Of a stretch of DNA of 64,000 bases, positions 36,672-46,045 are shown in pieces. The stretch's first letter is position 1; each line of letters begins with the position of its first letter. The notes under the pieces were generated by a model. It made no database searches and was not told the DNA's origin. It worked only from the letters and a program-made list of their open reading frames with translations. Position numbers and translations under genes: made by a program. Source of the stretch: Mucilaginibacter xinganensis (GTDB taxonomy: Bacteria > Bacteroidota > Bacteroidia > Sphingobacteriales > Sphingobacteriaceae); contig NZ_CP022743.1 of the NCBI RefSeq assembly GCF_002257585.1, positions 4,712,001-4,776,000 on the forward strand, written 5' to 3'.

Positions 36672-37730
36672 ATGAAAAGACTATTTACCACGCTAATTAT
36701 TGTAACCTCCGCCCTTTACTCGAAGGCACAGAACACGTTTCCGGCGACTGGCAACGCAGGCATCGGGACATCGAGTCCCGCAACGACGCTTGACATTCAA
36801 AAGGTTGGAGCCGGGGCGTCCGCGCCGTCAGTCAACGTTGCTGGTTATTCCTCCAACAGCGGCGCGGGGGCATTTATCATATTGAACAAGTCCCGGGGGA
36901 CGGCAGTCGGGAGCCTGACGACAACAAATGACGGTGACAACATAGGGCTGGTTGACTTTAAGGGGGTAAACGCAAGTGCGACGCCGGCCTATGCCTTCGT
37001 CGCCCGAATCAACGCGAGCCAGGATGGAGCCGCCGGAACAACGTTCGTTCCCGGCAAGCTATCGTTCTTTACAAGCGACGCCGCGAATGGCCCACTTCAG
37101 CGCATGACCATCAGCAGCAGCGGCAATGTGGGGATTGGTACTGTCAGTCCTCTCTACAACCTTCAAATTTCCGGAGGCACCAACAACATTCTCGCGTTCA
37201 ACACCGCGGACGCGGGCACTACCAACCAGGGAGAAGTTCGCTTTTTGGGCAATAAGACAACCAATCCAACTACCAGGTATGCCGCAGTGCGCGGCTTGAC
37301 TTTTGCAAACTCGTCGCAAGTTGGGATTGCATTTGACGTTTCAAGCGCTGACGTTGTCGCGGAGGCTATGCGCATCAATAGTGCGGGGAACGTCGGAATT
37401 GGCACGATGAATCCCGACCAGAAGCTAACGGTGAACGGCACGGTTCACGCTCGATCAGTCGTGGTCGATACGAGCGTACCTACACCCGACTATGTCTTCG
37501 AGAAGGACTATCGCCTGCCCACGCTTGCCGAGGTCAGGGCCTATACGGACAAGAACCACCACCTGCCCGACATTCCGACCGCGGCGGAATTCGAGAAGGG
37601 CGGCATCAACGTGGGCGAGATGAACATGGCGCTGCTGAAAAAGGTGGAGGAGCTGACGCTGTACCTGATGGAATTGAACAAAAGGGTAGCCGAGCAACAA
37701 AAGGAAATTGAGAAGCTGAAGAGAAAGTAG
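36672..37730 (+). CDS. Secreted NVGIGT-repeat fibre-like protein, paralogue
   Basis: The 352-residue protein has a signal peptide (MKRLFTTLIIVTSALYSKAQ), AGIGTSSP and NVGIGTVSP/NVGIGTMNP motifs, and the same C-terminal block as its upstream neighbour: DYVFEKDYRLPTLAEVRAY, NHHLPDIPTAAEFEKGGINV, MNMALLKKVEELTLYLM and a short coiled coil. The two genes are alike at the DNA level over the last 350 bases or so, including a 50-bp perfect match, while their middle parts differ. This suggests tandem duplication with divergence of the exposed part. The next gene starts 2 bases after its stop. Confidence 0.75.
   Translation: MKRLFTTLIIVTSALYSKAQNTFPATGNAGIGTSSPATTLDIQKVGAGASAPSVNVAGYSSNSGAGAFIILNKSRGTAVGSLTTTNDGDNIGLVDFKGVNASATPAYAFVARINASQDGAAGTTFVPGKLSFFTSDAANGPLQRMTISSSGNVGIGTVSPLYNLQISGGTNNILAFNTADAGTTNQGEVRFLGNKTTNPTTRYAAVRGLTFANSSQVGIAFDVSSADVVAEAMRINSAGNVGIGTMNPDQKLTVNGTVHARSVVVDTSVPTPDYVFEKDYRLPTLAEVRAYTDKNHHLPDIPTAAEFEKGGINVGEMNMALLKKVEELTLYLMELNKRVAEQQKEIEKLKRK
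37620..37669 (+). repeat. 50-bp direct repeat, copy 2
   Basis: Identical to 36500-36549. Recombination between the copies would fuse the two fibre-like genes in frame, since 1,120 bases minus the gene boundary swaps one for the other. Confidence 0.9.
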
Positions 37731-37732
37731 CC

Positions 37733-40700
37733 ATGAGAAACATACTTATTATCGCTTGCGCTGCTTTAAGCCTGATCTCGATAGAAGCCAGCGGGCAAAA
37801 TCCCAGCCTGAACTATGTGCCGACGTTATTTCCCAAGTCCCCGAATTCCGCGGCCTTTGAGCGGTACGGCGACTACCCCGTAAGCATGTTCAGCGGACTG
37901 CCTGACATCAGCATACCCCTCTATACCATCGAGGCAGGAGGCATCAAGGTGCCGATAACCCTCTCCTACCACGCCTCGGGACTGAGGGTCGATGACGCTG
38001 CGAGCTGGGCAGGCGCGGGCTGGTCGGTAAGCGCGGGCGGAAGCGTAACGCGGTCCGTCATGGGGCTGGACGATTCCAGGGGATATTTCGGGTACCAGGG
38101 CATCTCTTCGCTCAATACCAAGACCCATGCGGGCCTCGATTCCGTCTACAGAATCCTAAGCGATCACAATCTCGATATCCGCCCCGACATCTACTCCTAT
38201 AGCCTTCCTGGACATGGCGGAAAGTTCTTTTTCAACGGATGGAACAACTACAAGCCAATACTCATACCCATGGCCCCGGTGTCGATAGTAGGCAGGGGAG
38301 GATTCGACATAACGGACGAGCACGGGAACACCTACTCGCTGGGCAAGACCTACGTCGAGACGACGAAAACGTACTTCGTCAGCGGCAGCGGCAACACGAC
38401 GGCCCCGACGGCCTGGATGCTCGAGAACATCCATTCGCAAAACGGCAGGGACGTCGTAAACTTCTCGTATCAGGCCCAAGGCATTACCAATCCCGACCAG
38501 ACAGGAGAGACGGTGATAGTCGAAGATTCCGAGGCCAACAGCGGCACGTTCACCCCGGGAGAGTTCGGATGCCCGATACGGTACGCCAACACCGTTCCCC
38601 AAAAGGTGCCGAGCAGTGTGTCAAGCAGCGTCACGGAGCAAGAAATACAGCGAATCGACTTCAGGAACGGCAAGGTCGAGTTCGTGCTATCCGCGGACAG
38701 ACGGCTTGACATGCAAGGCACCGTTTACAGCCTAGCCACCGTCAACGTCTATACGTACAACTTCGCCTTAAAGGCGTACGAGCTACAGAAGAGCGTCAAG
38801 TTCTTCAAGAGCTATTTTGCCGGAGTCGGCGGCATAGAGGGAAAGCTTCGGCTGGATTCGATACAGTTCCTCGACAAGGCGGGCAGCGTGGTGAACCGCT
38901 ATGCCTTCAGGTACAACGCGCAGCCCGTGGCAAGCTCCGGCTCGTTCTCGAAGGATTTCTGGGGCTACTACAACGGGAAGATGGACGGCTCGATTCCGAA
39001 CAAGACGCTGATCCCAAGAACCAAGGTCTATACGGAGTCCAACGGCATCAGGGACTCCCTGTACATAGGGGCGGACAGCTTCAACACGCGCCTGCCCGAC
39101 TCTAACTACATGCAGGCTGGCGTGCTCGATACCATTTATTACCCGACAGGCGGGCATACGGTCTTCACCTACCAAACTAACCGGTATTATGACGACAGCG
39201 GCGCATTGCAGCTGACAGGCGGGCTGCGGGTAAGGTCCGTCGCGAGCTATGACAACGTCAACGCTACCCCCACGGTCAAGACGTACCAGTACGACGTCGC
39301 AAAGGCGAACTTCGTCACAAGCGACGGGAGCGGTGGGCAGCTAGGGTATGGCTTTTTCAGCCACCTGCAAAACTACCGCTACTGGGTGAGCGTAACGGGG
39401 CCCCTGAACTACTTCGGCGTCTGCAAGACCAAGCGGGTGAGGACCTACACGTCAGATCCTGGCTACAGCCTGACGCCATCAGAGGGAAACCCTGTCGCCT
39501 ACACCGCGGTAACGGAGTACAGCGGCACCCCTGCCGCGAACAGCGGCAAGTCGGTCTACAATTACAACTTCCTCTCCGACTATCCCCAGTCTGCGTCGGC
39601 ATCCGGCATCCCGATCATCTACGACTTCTCGTTTGCGCGCGGGCAGCTGATACAGAAGTCCGACTATTTGCGCAAGGCGGACGGCACATACCAGATCGCA
39701 AGAAGGGACACGAACTCGTACGCCGCGTTCCCGCTCACAACGTACGACGGGGTAGGCGTGGCGATTGGGCAAACCTGGTATAACGACGGGGCCCTTACCA
39801 GGGCCTACTACGGAGAGGTATCTCCGGACGACTACAATACGCTCACCGGCGGCAGCTACGCGATCAAGACGCAGGACAACTACCTCATCGGGACCAAAAG
39901 CTTCATTTACGACCTCTCTGACCCGAGCAAGTACGTGAGCACCGCGACAACCTACGACTATGCGGCAGATACCACTCACCAGCAGGTCGCCGCCATCACG
40001 CGCGTGGACAGCAGGGGCAATACCCGCACTACCAATAACAAGTATTCCTTTAACTATTTCGCGGGCAACGCTGTTATTGACGCAATGACAGGCCGCCGCA
40101 TCTGGGCAGACGTAATCGAAAGGAACGAGACATACAAAATTGGCGCGGCAGCAGCTGCAACAACGTCGGCACAGCTGAATCAGTTCAAGTTCGGATCCAT
40201 CTCCAACACCATAGTGCCCGACAGGGTCAGCATATTGAACATCCCAAGTCCGGTAACTGACTTCGCGCCCTCGACGGTCACCATCAGCGGCGGCTTTTTC
40301 ACGAAGGATTCCCGCTACGTCCAGATGGTCAGCCTCGACCAGTACGACAAGCAGAACAACATAGGCCAATACACGGCGCGCAACGCGACCCCAGTGACGG
40401 TGTTGTGGGACTACGAGTACCAATTTCCGGTTGCTCAGGTGAAAAACGCGACGGACAGCGTGCTGGCAAGTACCCAAGCAGCCTATACAAGCTTCGAGGC
40501 ACAGCAGCACGGCGGATGGAGCTACGGAGGCACAGCAGTCACCGATCCGACTGCGCCGACGGGAAGCATGGTCTATCCCCTCGGCCAGGGCCAGGTGAGC
40601 TCCCCGCTGATGGAAAGATCCAAGGGCTACGTGGTTTCGCTATGGACCAACGGCACAGCGCCAACGGTAACAGCCGGGAGCAGCCTGTCCGGAAAGGCGC

Positions 40701-41452
40701 TCCGCGCCACCGGCGGCTGGACCTATTACGAGTATGCCGTGCCCGCAGGGCAGAGTGGAGTGGCAGTAAGCGGCAGCTCAAGCATTGACGAGCTGCGCAT
40801 CTACCCCTCCGATGCGCAGATGTCGACCTACACGTATGACCCCAACGGCATAACGGGAATGGCAGACACCAAGGGCAGCATCAGCCATTTCAATTACGAT
40901 GCCTTTTCGCGATTAAAGAATATTAAGGACTGGAACGGCAACATTGTAAAAAACTTTGGCTACCATTTCTATGACCAAACGCATGGCAATGCGGCAATAA
41001 ACGCAACCACATTTACGCGCAACAACTGCCCGGCAGGCACCACGCCCGGCTCAACCACCTATTCGGTTGCTGCAAACAGGTATTATGCTTCAACTCAAGC
41101 CGATGCTGATGCCGAAGCCTCCTATGACCTGAACACCAACGGACAGGCACAAGCAAATACCGTTTGCGCCTGCACTTCCGGCGTACAGCTCACCATCACC
41201 AATGCATCGGGTCATAGCGGCTCGGTAACCTTCAGCGGCATTAGCAGCCCCTACCTGTTCACCGCCTCGGCCAGTCCGCAGGCATTCATCGTGCCGCCCT
41301 CTACCTATGCGACCGTCGTCGCAGCCTTTGACGGAACCTTTACCGGCACGTTTACGTTCGGAACCCGCACGCCGGTGAGCGGTCACAATGCCACCTTCAA
41401 CGGCGTGACCGTGGCAACCGGCAGCAGCGACCTTTCACTTACCGTAAACTAA
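37733..41452 (+). CDS. Secreted Rhs-type protein with DUF5977 domain
   Basis: After a signal peptide (MRNILIIACAALSLISIEAS) the 1,239-residue protein opens with YGDYPVSMFSGLPDISIPLY, GIKVPITLSYHASGLRVDD and AGAGWSVSAGGSVTRSV, a shell-start seen in Tc/Rhs-like proteins. Short YD-like motifs appear late (YDPNGITGM, NYDAFSRLKNIKDWNGN). A DUF5977 domain lies at about 1092-1143 (NNCPAGTTPGS, QADADAEASYDLN, GQAQANTVC), then a beta-rich tail. No toxin tip is present. DNA is strongly GC-rich up to about 40,880 and host-like after it, a break inside the gene. It likely builds a surface Rhs shell together with the next gene, 11 bases away. Confidence 0.8.
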   Translation: MRNILIIACAALSLISIEASGQNPSLNYVPTLFPKSPNSAAFERYGDYPVSMFSGLPDISIPLYTIEAGGIKVPITLSYHASGLRVDDAASWAGAGWSVSAGGSVTRSVMGLDDSRGYFGYQGISSLNTKTHAGLDSVYRILSDHNLDIRPDIYSYSLPGHGGKFFFNGWNNYKPILIPMAPVSIVGRGGFDITDEHGNTYSLGKTYVETTKTYFVSGSGNTTAPTAWMLENIHSQNGRDVVNFSYQAQGITNPDQTGETVIVEDSEANSGTFTPGEFGCPIRYANTVPQKVPSSVSSSVTEQEIQRIDFRNGKVEFVLSADRRLDMQGTVYSLATVNVYTYNFALKAYELQKSVKFFKSYFAGVGGIEGKLRLDSIQFLDKAGSVVNRYAFRYNAQPVASSGSFSKDFWGYYNGKMDGSIPNKTLIPRTKVYTESNGIRDSLYIGADSFNTRLPDSNYMQAGVLDTIYYPTGGHTVFTYQTNRYYDDSGALQLTGGLRVRSVASYDNVNATPTVKTYQYDVAKANFVTSDGSGGQLGYGFFSHLQNYRYWVSVTGPLNYFGVCKTKRVRTYTSDPGYSLTPSEGNPVAYTAVTEYSGTPAANSGKSVYNYNFLSDYPQSASASGIPIIYDFSFARGQLIQKSDYLRKADGTYQIARRDTNSYAAFPLTTYDGVGVAIGQTWYNDGALTRAYYGEVSPDDYNTLTGGSYAIKTQDNYLIGTKSFIYDLSDPSKYVSTATTYDYAADTTHQQVAAITRVDSRGNTRTTNNKYSFNYFAGNAVIDAMTGRRIWADVIERNETYKIGAAAAATTSAQLNQFKFGSISNTIVPDRVSILNIPSPVTDFAPSTVTISGGFFTKDSRYVQMVSLDQYDKQNNIGQYTARNATPVTVLWDYEYQFPVAQVKNATDSVLASTQAAYTSFEAQQHGGWSYGGTAVTDPTAPTGSMVYPLGQGQVSSPLMERSKGYVVSLWTNGTAPTVTAGSSLSGKALRATGGWTYYEYAVPAGQSGVAVSGSSSIDELRIYPSDAQMSTYTYDPNGITGMADTKGSISHFNYDAFSRLKNIKDWNGNIVKNFGYHFYDQTHGNAAINATTFTRNNCPAGTTPGSTTYSVAANRYYASTQADADAEASYDLNTNGQAQANTVCACTSGVQLTITNASGHSGSVTFSGISSPYLFTASASPQAFIVPPSTYATVVAAFDGTFTGTFTFGTRTPVSGHNATFNGVTVATGSSDLSLTVN

Positions 41453-41463
41453 GATCAGCAGAA

Positions 41464-44400
41464 ATGAAGAAAATAACCCCCTCAAGTTTCCGCTACATTG
41501 CCACAGCAGCACTGCTGCTGTACATAACAAGCATAAGCGCCCAAACCATAGGCCCGCTTACCCTGTCATCTCCAGGCACGACGGGTACCTACAGCAGCAA
41601 TGTAAGGGTAACCCTTGCCCCGGGCTTCAGGAGCCTTGCGCCGTTTGTCGCAAAGATCCAGGCGGTAGATTGTGCGCCACTAACCACCAGTCCAACCCTT
41701 ACGGGTAATTATGTGATCAGCGGCATTCCGCGGATTTCTGGGTTTACGGATGAGAGCCAGCTAGCGGGTCAAGGCACTTGCCAGCTGATGCAAAGCATTC
41801 AATACGTTGATGGCCTAGGCCGGCCCGTCCAAAACGTCCAGGTAATGGCCAGCCCGGCCTTGCAGGACATAATCCTGCCGCAGGCTTACGACCAGTATGG
41901 CCGCGAGATAAACAGATACCTGCCCTATCCCGCCTTAACAGGCGCGTCCGGCAGCTACCGGACCAATGCGGTAAGTACGGATCAGCAGGGCTTTTACACG
42001 GCGCCGCCGTCCTGGTCGGGCGTTTCGGCAATTGACAGCGCACATGCGAGAACCCAGTTTGACAACTCGCCGCTGAACCGGCCTGTTGAGCAGGGAGCTA
42101 CTGGCGTTCCCTGGCAGCTTACCGGGATAACCGGCGGCGGGCATACGGTAAAAATGGATTATACCTCAAACAATAACGTTGCATATGCTGCGCCGGATAC
42201 TTCTGGAAACAGCAGGCAGGTTGCGCTTTATACGACTTCCATCATACCCAGCGGAGCGCAAACGCTAAACAGGGTGGGCAATAACGCCACTTACCCCACG
42301 GGCCGGCTAACTGTAACCATTGCAAAAGACGAGAACTGGACAAGCGGCAGGGCCGGCACGGTTGAGGAATACAAGGACATTGACGGCCGCGTTTTGCTAA
42401 AGCGGTTTTATAATTATGTGGGTACGACCCTGCAGCAGCTCAGCACATATTATGTGTACGATGACATGGGACGTTTGGCATTTGTATTGCCGCCGGGCGC
42501 CAAGCCGGACAGCACTTCTGCCATCAGCACAGCCACGCTGAACAATTTCTGCTACCAGTATTTGTATGACGGGCTAGGCAGGCCGATCCAAAAGAAACTA
42601 CCCGGCAAGGGCTGGGAATACATCGTTTATAACAACATGGACCAGCCCGTAGCCACGCAGGACAGTTTACAGCACTTCAACAAACAATGGATCTACACCA
42701 AATATGATGCACAGGGCAGGGCGGTAATGACCGGTATTTGGACGAACGGCGGGGCTGACGTTACCAGAACTGCGCTGCAAGGCACCCTTACGGGGATAAC
42801 CACCAATCTGTACGAAACTGCCCTCACCACCGGCACCGGCTATACCAATGTGGCTTGGCCAACCCGTGATACCACACTGCTTACGGTTAATTATTATGAC
42901 AATTATAGCAATGCACCGGGCATGCCATCGCAATTTATCGCGCCAACAGGTACAGACCAGGGCACAAGGGGGCAGCTTGTGGCAACAAAGACGGCGGTAT
43001 TGAATGCCCCTGCAGACCTGTTGTGGAGTACCCATTATTACGATTACTGGGGAAGAAGTTTAATAAGCTATGCACAGCATTACCTTGGCGGTACCGTTGA
43101 TGCCCGTAACTTTGACGCTGTTAATATAACCTATGATTTTAGTAATGAGCCAACCACGGTAACAAGGAAGCATTGGAACACTACCAGCACAACCGTACCG
43201 TTGCTTACCATAACCAATACGTACCTGTACGACCATGTAGGAAGAAAGCTAAAAACCTGGGAGCAGATCCGGAATGGCAGCAATGCCCCAACTACCAAAA
43301 CACTGCTCAGTAAAATTGATTATAATGAAATAAACCAGGTAAAAGCCAAAAACCTGCATAGCATAGACAGTGTTAACTTTTTGCAGCCTATAAATTATAC
43401 CTATAACGAGCGCGGCTGGCTGCGCAGCAGCAGCGCAAGCCTGTTCCAGTTGCAATTGCAATATAATACCGGAACCAACAAGCAATACAACGGCAACATA
43501 GCCTACCAGCTTTGGGGAACCGCCGCATTGCCAAATACCAATACCTTTACCTATACCTACGACAGGCTGAACCGGCTTACATCCGGCGCATCGAGCGACC
43601 ACTTTGCCGAGCGCGGCATAAGCTATGATGTAATGGGGAATATCAATACGTTGAGCAGGGTGTACAACAACGTGGTGATTGATAGCATGGCTTATGCTTA
43701 CAGCAGTACTAACCAGGCGCAAAGTATAAACGATCGTTCATTAGATGCAGGAACTATAGGTTACCCAACCGGCAGCCACGCTTATACTTATGATGGCAAC
43801 GGGAACGTAAAAATAGATAACAGCAAGGGGATTAGCATAGGGTACAACTTGCTCAACCTGCCGCAAAATATAACAGGCGGCAAAACCATTACATACACCT
43901 ATGACGCAGCAGGCAACAAGCTGCGCAGGGTGAGCTCGGCAACCGGCAATACCGACTATATTGGCGGCATCCAATACGATGGAACCGCAACCGACACACT
44001 TAGCTTTATCCAAACCGAGGAAGGCAAGGCCGTGCCAAATGGAGCAGGATACAACTATGAGTATTATCTTGGTGACAACCTTGGCAATACCCGGGTAACC
44101 TTTGGCACAAAAACAGGAACTGTTGTACCTTACCAAAACAATGATTACCTACCTTTTGGGATGGAAATAGACAGGAGTGTAACTAGTCCGAAAAATGAAT
44201 ACCTTTACAATAAAAAGGAGTTACAGGAGGAACTCGGACAGTACGATTATGGCGCGCGGTTCTATGATCCTGTAATTGGAAGGTGGACGAATGTTGATCC
44301 ATTGGCGGAAATATATAGGAGATGGTCAACTTACAATTACGTAAAGGATAACCCCATAAGATTTACTGACCCGGACGGGATGAGTGTAAGTTATGATAAT

Positions 44401-45078
44401 TGGGGAAATGCTACATATGATAACGTTGGTACTCCTGATGCGACTAACTATGCATTGGGGCTTCAAATTGCAGGGCAAACATCAAAAGAAGGAAAGGATA
44501 AAGTAAGAGCTGATGCAAAAGCCGCCGCTGATACTTCAAAATCAAAGGGCATATCCTTATCTTCAAAGGTGAGGAACTGGACCAATGGTTTTGCTCTTGG
44601 CACAATAGCTGCTGGAGGAGGCCCTGAAGACGTTGCGGCTGATGGGATTGCCGGAAGTGAAGAAATTCTCGGACAGTATTTCGCTTTCTTTGCCAAGCTT
44701 GGAGAAGATGTAGCTGATTTATTGGCGGTAACTACTACAGTTGTAAGAAACGGGAACCGCAAAGACAATAGCGACCCGCATATAGTTTATGTAATTTTCA
44801 GTCTTGATATGCATGGTGATATGATAACCGAAAAATATGGCATTTCTGGAAGGCAAGATACTGATAATGGAAGTAACCCCAGACCAGCATATCAGGTCAA
44901 TAGACTAAATAAAGGGCTTGATAATGCCGAGCCTGGTCGACTTTATAGTTGGGTAAGAATAGCCAGAACAAGTAACAGGTTGCAGGCTTTATCATTAGAA
45001 TCCGTTTTAGTGACGGCTTATGCAAGGACACACAGAGGACGGTCACCAAATCGACAATGGTATCCTCTCCCTAAATAG
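41464..45078 (+). CDS. DUF6443/Rhs-core polymorphic toxin with URI/GIY-YIG-like nuclease tip
   Basis: The 1,204-residue protein has a signal peptide ending TSISAQ, a DUF6443 domain (about 100-160: MQSIQYVDGLGRPVQNVQVM, YDQYGREINRYLPY), many YD repeats (YVYDDMGRLAFVLPP, YDRLNRLTSG, YDGNGNVKIDN) and the Rhs core (YLGDNLGNTRVTF, PFGMEIDRS, GQYDYGARFYDPVIGRWTNV) ending in DPDGM at 969-973. The 231-residue tip after it is AT-rich. Its last 100 residues read IVYVIFSLD, TEKYGISG, RPAYQVNRL, SLESVLVTAY and PNRQWYPLP, matching the order of URI/GIY-YIG nuclease toxins, with E at about 1180 as candidate metal ligand. It probably cleaves nucleic acid in rival cells. Rhs toxin is well supported; the nuclease call is moderate. 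Confidence 0.82.
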   Translation: MKKITPSSFRYIATAALLLYITSISAQTIGPLTLSSPGTTGTYSSNVRVTLAPGFRSLAPFVAKIQAVDCAPLTTSPTLTGNYVISGIPRISGFTDESQLAGQGTCQLMQSIQYVDGLGRPVQNVQVMASPALQDIILPQAYDQYGREINRYLPYPALTGASGSYRTNAVSTDQQGFYTAPPSWSGVSAIDSAHARTQFDNSPLNRPVEQGATGVPWQLTGITGGGHTVKMDYTSNNNVAYAAPDTSGNSRQVALYTTSIIPSGAQTLNRVGNNATYPTGRLTVTIAKDENWTSGRAGTVEEYKDIDGRVLLKRFYNYVGTTLQQLSTYYVYDDMGRLAFVLPPGAKPDSTSAISTATLNNFCYQYLYDGLGRPIQKKLPGKGWEYIVYNNMDQPVATQDSLQHFNKQWIYTKYDAQGRAVMTGIWTNGGADVTRTALQGTLTGITTNLYETALTTGTGYTNVAWPTRDTTLLTVNYYDNYSNAPGMPSQFIAPTGTDQGTRGQLVATKTAVLNAPADLLWSTHYYDYWGRSLISYAQHYLGGTVDARNFDAVNITYDFSNEPTTVTRKHWNTTSTTVPLLTITNTYLYDHVGRKLKTWEQIRNGSNAPTTKTLLSKIDYNEINQVKAKNLHSIDSVNFLQPINYTYNERGWLRSSSASLFQLQLQYNTGTNKQYNGNIAYQLWGTAALPNTNTFTYTYDRLNRLTSGASSDHFAERGISYDVMGNINTLSRVYNNVVIDSMAYAYSSTNQAQSINDRSLDAGTIGYPTGSHAYTYDGNGNVKIDNSKGISIGYNLLNLPQNITGGKTITYTYDAAGNKLRRVSSATGNTDYIGGIQYDGTATDTLSFIQTEEGKAVPNGAGYNYEYYLGDNLGNTRVTFGTKTGTVVPYQNNDYLPFGMEIDRSVTSPKNEYLYNKKELQEELGQYDYGARFYDPVIGRWTNVDPLAEIYRRWSTYNYVKDNPIRFTDPDGMSVSYDNWGNATYDNVGTPDATNYALGLQIAGQTSKEGKDKVRADAKAAADTSKSKGISLSSKVRNWTNGFALGTIAAGGGPEDVAADGIAGSEEILGQYFAFFAKLGEDVADLLAVTTTVVRNGNRKDNSDPHIVYVIFSLDMHGDMITEKYGISGRQDTDNGSNPRPAYQVNRLNKGLDNAEPGRLYSWVRIARTSNRLQALSLESVLVTAYARTHRGRSPNRQWYPLPK

Positions 45079-45084
45079 TAAAAT

Positions 45085-45831
45085 ATGAAAGAGAAAAGAA
45101 TAATAATACAAATTGTTCTAAAGAACGATGACTACATATTAAATAATTATTCAAGCTTAATTGAAAATTTATACACGTTTCTTCTTCCTCCTTTAAAACT
45201 AAAGAATACAAAAAAAATTCTTATTAAATTAATTAACCAGCCAAGCTGTTTAGAGATAATGGGAGAAAAAACAGGACAAGAACTTTATCTTATCCGAAAT
45301 GAATTCGATTTTGCTTTTTTTGAAAGTGTTAACTCTGATCAAAAGAAGGATTACTTGTGTGATGCGGCATTTGAATGCTTAAAGGCATTATTTGCAGTGC
45401 TTCGACTTGACCTAGAAATATTAGTCAATACATACAAACATATTAAAAAAATTGACTACCAACTAAAAAATATATTATGCGGCGGCCCAAAGAAAAACAA
45501 TAATAAAACGATAGTAGGCCAAGTGATAGCCGAACATTTTTTAGATTATGCTTTACTTAATGTAAATTTCAAATTTCTAAAAACATCCGAAACGAAGACT
45601 GTTATTTTATTTAAAACATATCCAACATTTTTCTTTTATTCAAAATTGATTTGGACGGCAAAGTGGACCAGTAATACAACTTTTTTGGTATCTAATAAAT
45701 TAAAGGAAATTAATTTAGAAATAAACATAAATGGAGATATTTCAATTGTGGATACTCCTATTAATAGAGAAATTGAATGGATTAAAGATGAAATAAGGTA
45801 TTTGACTTTAGAAATTTGTTTTCCACTTTAA
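45085..45831 (+). CDS. Candidate immunity protein of the Rhs toxin
   Basis: It begins 6 bases after the toxin stop, the classic immunity position. The 248-residue protein is lysine, leucine, isoleucine and asparagine-rich and encoded in DNA far more AT-rich than the rest of the island, like the toxin tip. No signal peptide is seen, so it should act in the cytoplasm against an incoming or misdirected nuclease. Segments such as YLCDAAFECLKALFAVLRLD, VGQVIAEHFLDYALLNVNFK and REIEWIKDEIRYLTLEI are visible. I recognise no immunity family. Its role is inferred from position and composition. Confidence 0.65.
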   Translation: MKEKRIIIQIVLKNDDYILNNYSSLIENLYTFLLPPLKLKNTKKILIKLINQPSCLEIMGEKTGQELYLIRNEFDFAFFESVNSDQKKDYLCDAAFECLKALFAVLRLDLEILVNTYKHIKKIDYQLKNILCGGPKKNNNKTIVGQVIAEHFLDYALLNVNFKFLKTSETKTVILFKTYPTFFFYSKLIWTAKWTSNTTFLVSNKLKEINLEININGDISIVDTPINREIEWIKDEIRYLTLEICFPL

Positions 45832-46015
45832 AGAGATAGAGTAGTGTGACGATGCTGTTTGTACAAGCTGTAGGGATTGTGAGTAATTAGGGGTGTACCA
45901 TAGATAATAAGTATTGGTTTTTGACTAGGCCGTACGCCCCTCATTCTCGCGAGATGCAGTGCGTCAAAAGCCTGGCGGACTCGTGACTATGGAAACGATA
46001 AGTAATAATTTAAGG

Positions 46016-46045
46016 AAGCCTGGCGGGTGCCAGGCTTTGTTGTTT
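46016..46045 (+). terminator. Intrinsic terminator after the immunity gene
   Basis: AAGCCTGGC (46016-46024) pairs perfectly with GCCAGGCTT (46029-46037) around GGGT, followed by a T-rich stretch. Confidence 0.85.

Noticed and set aside
39479-40510. 343-residue open frame on the minus strand inside the first Rhs gene
   Set aside because: It is antisense to a well-supported Rhs gene in GC-rich DNA, where stop codons are rare. It lacks domains and its residue mix follows the codon positions of the real gene.
45832-46020. tRNA or small RNA after the immunity gene
   Set aside because: No cloverleaf, T-loop GGTTCRANNCC or other RNA signature could be found; only a terminator follows.
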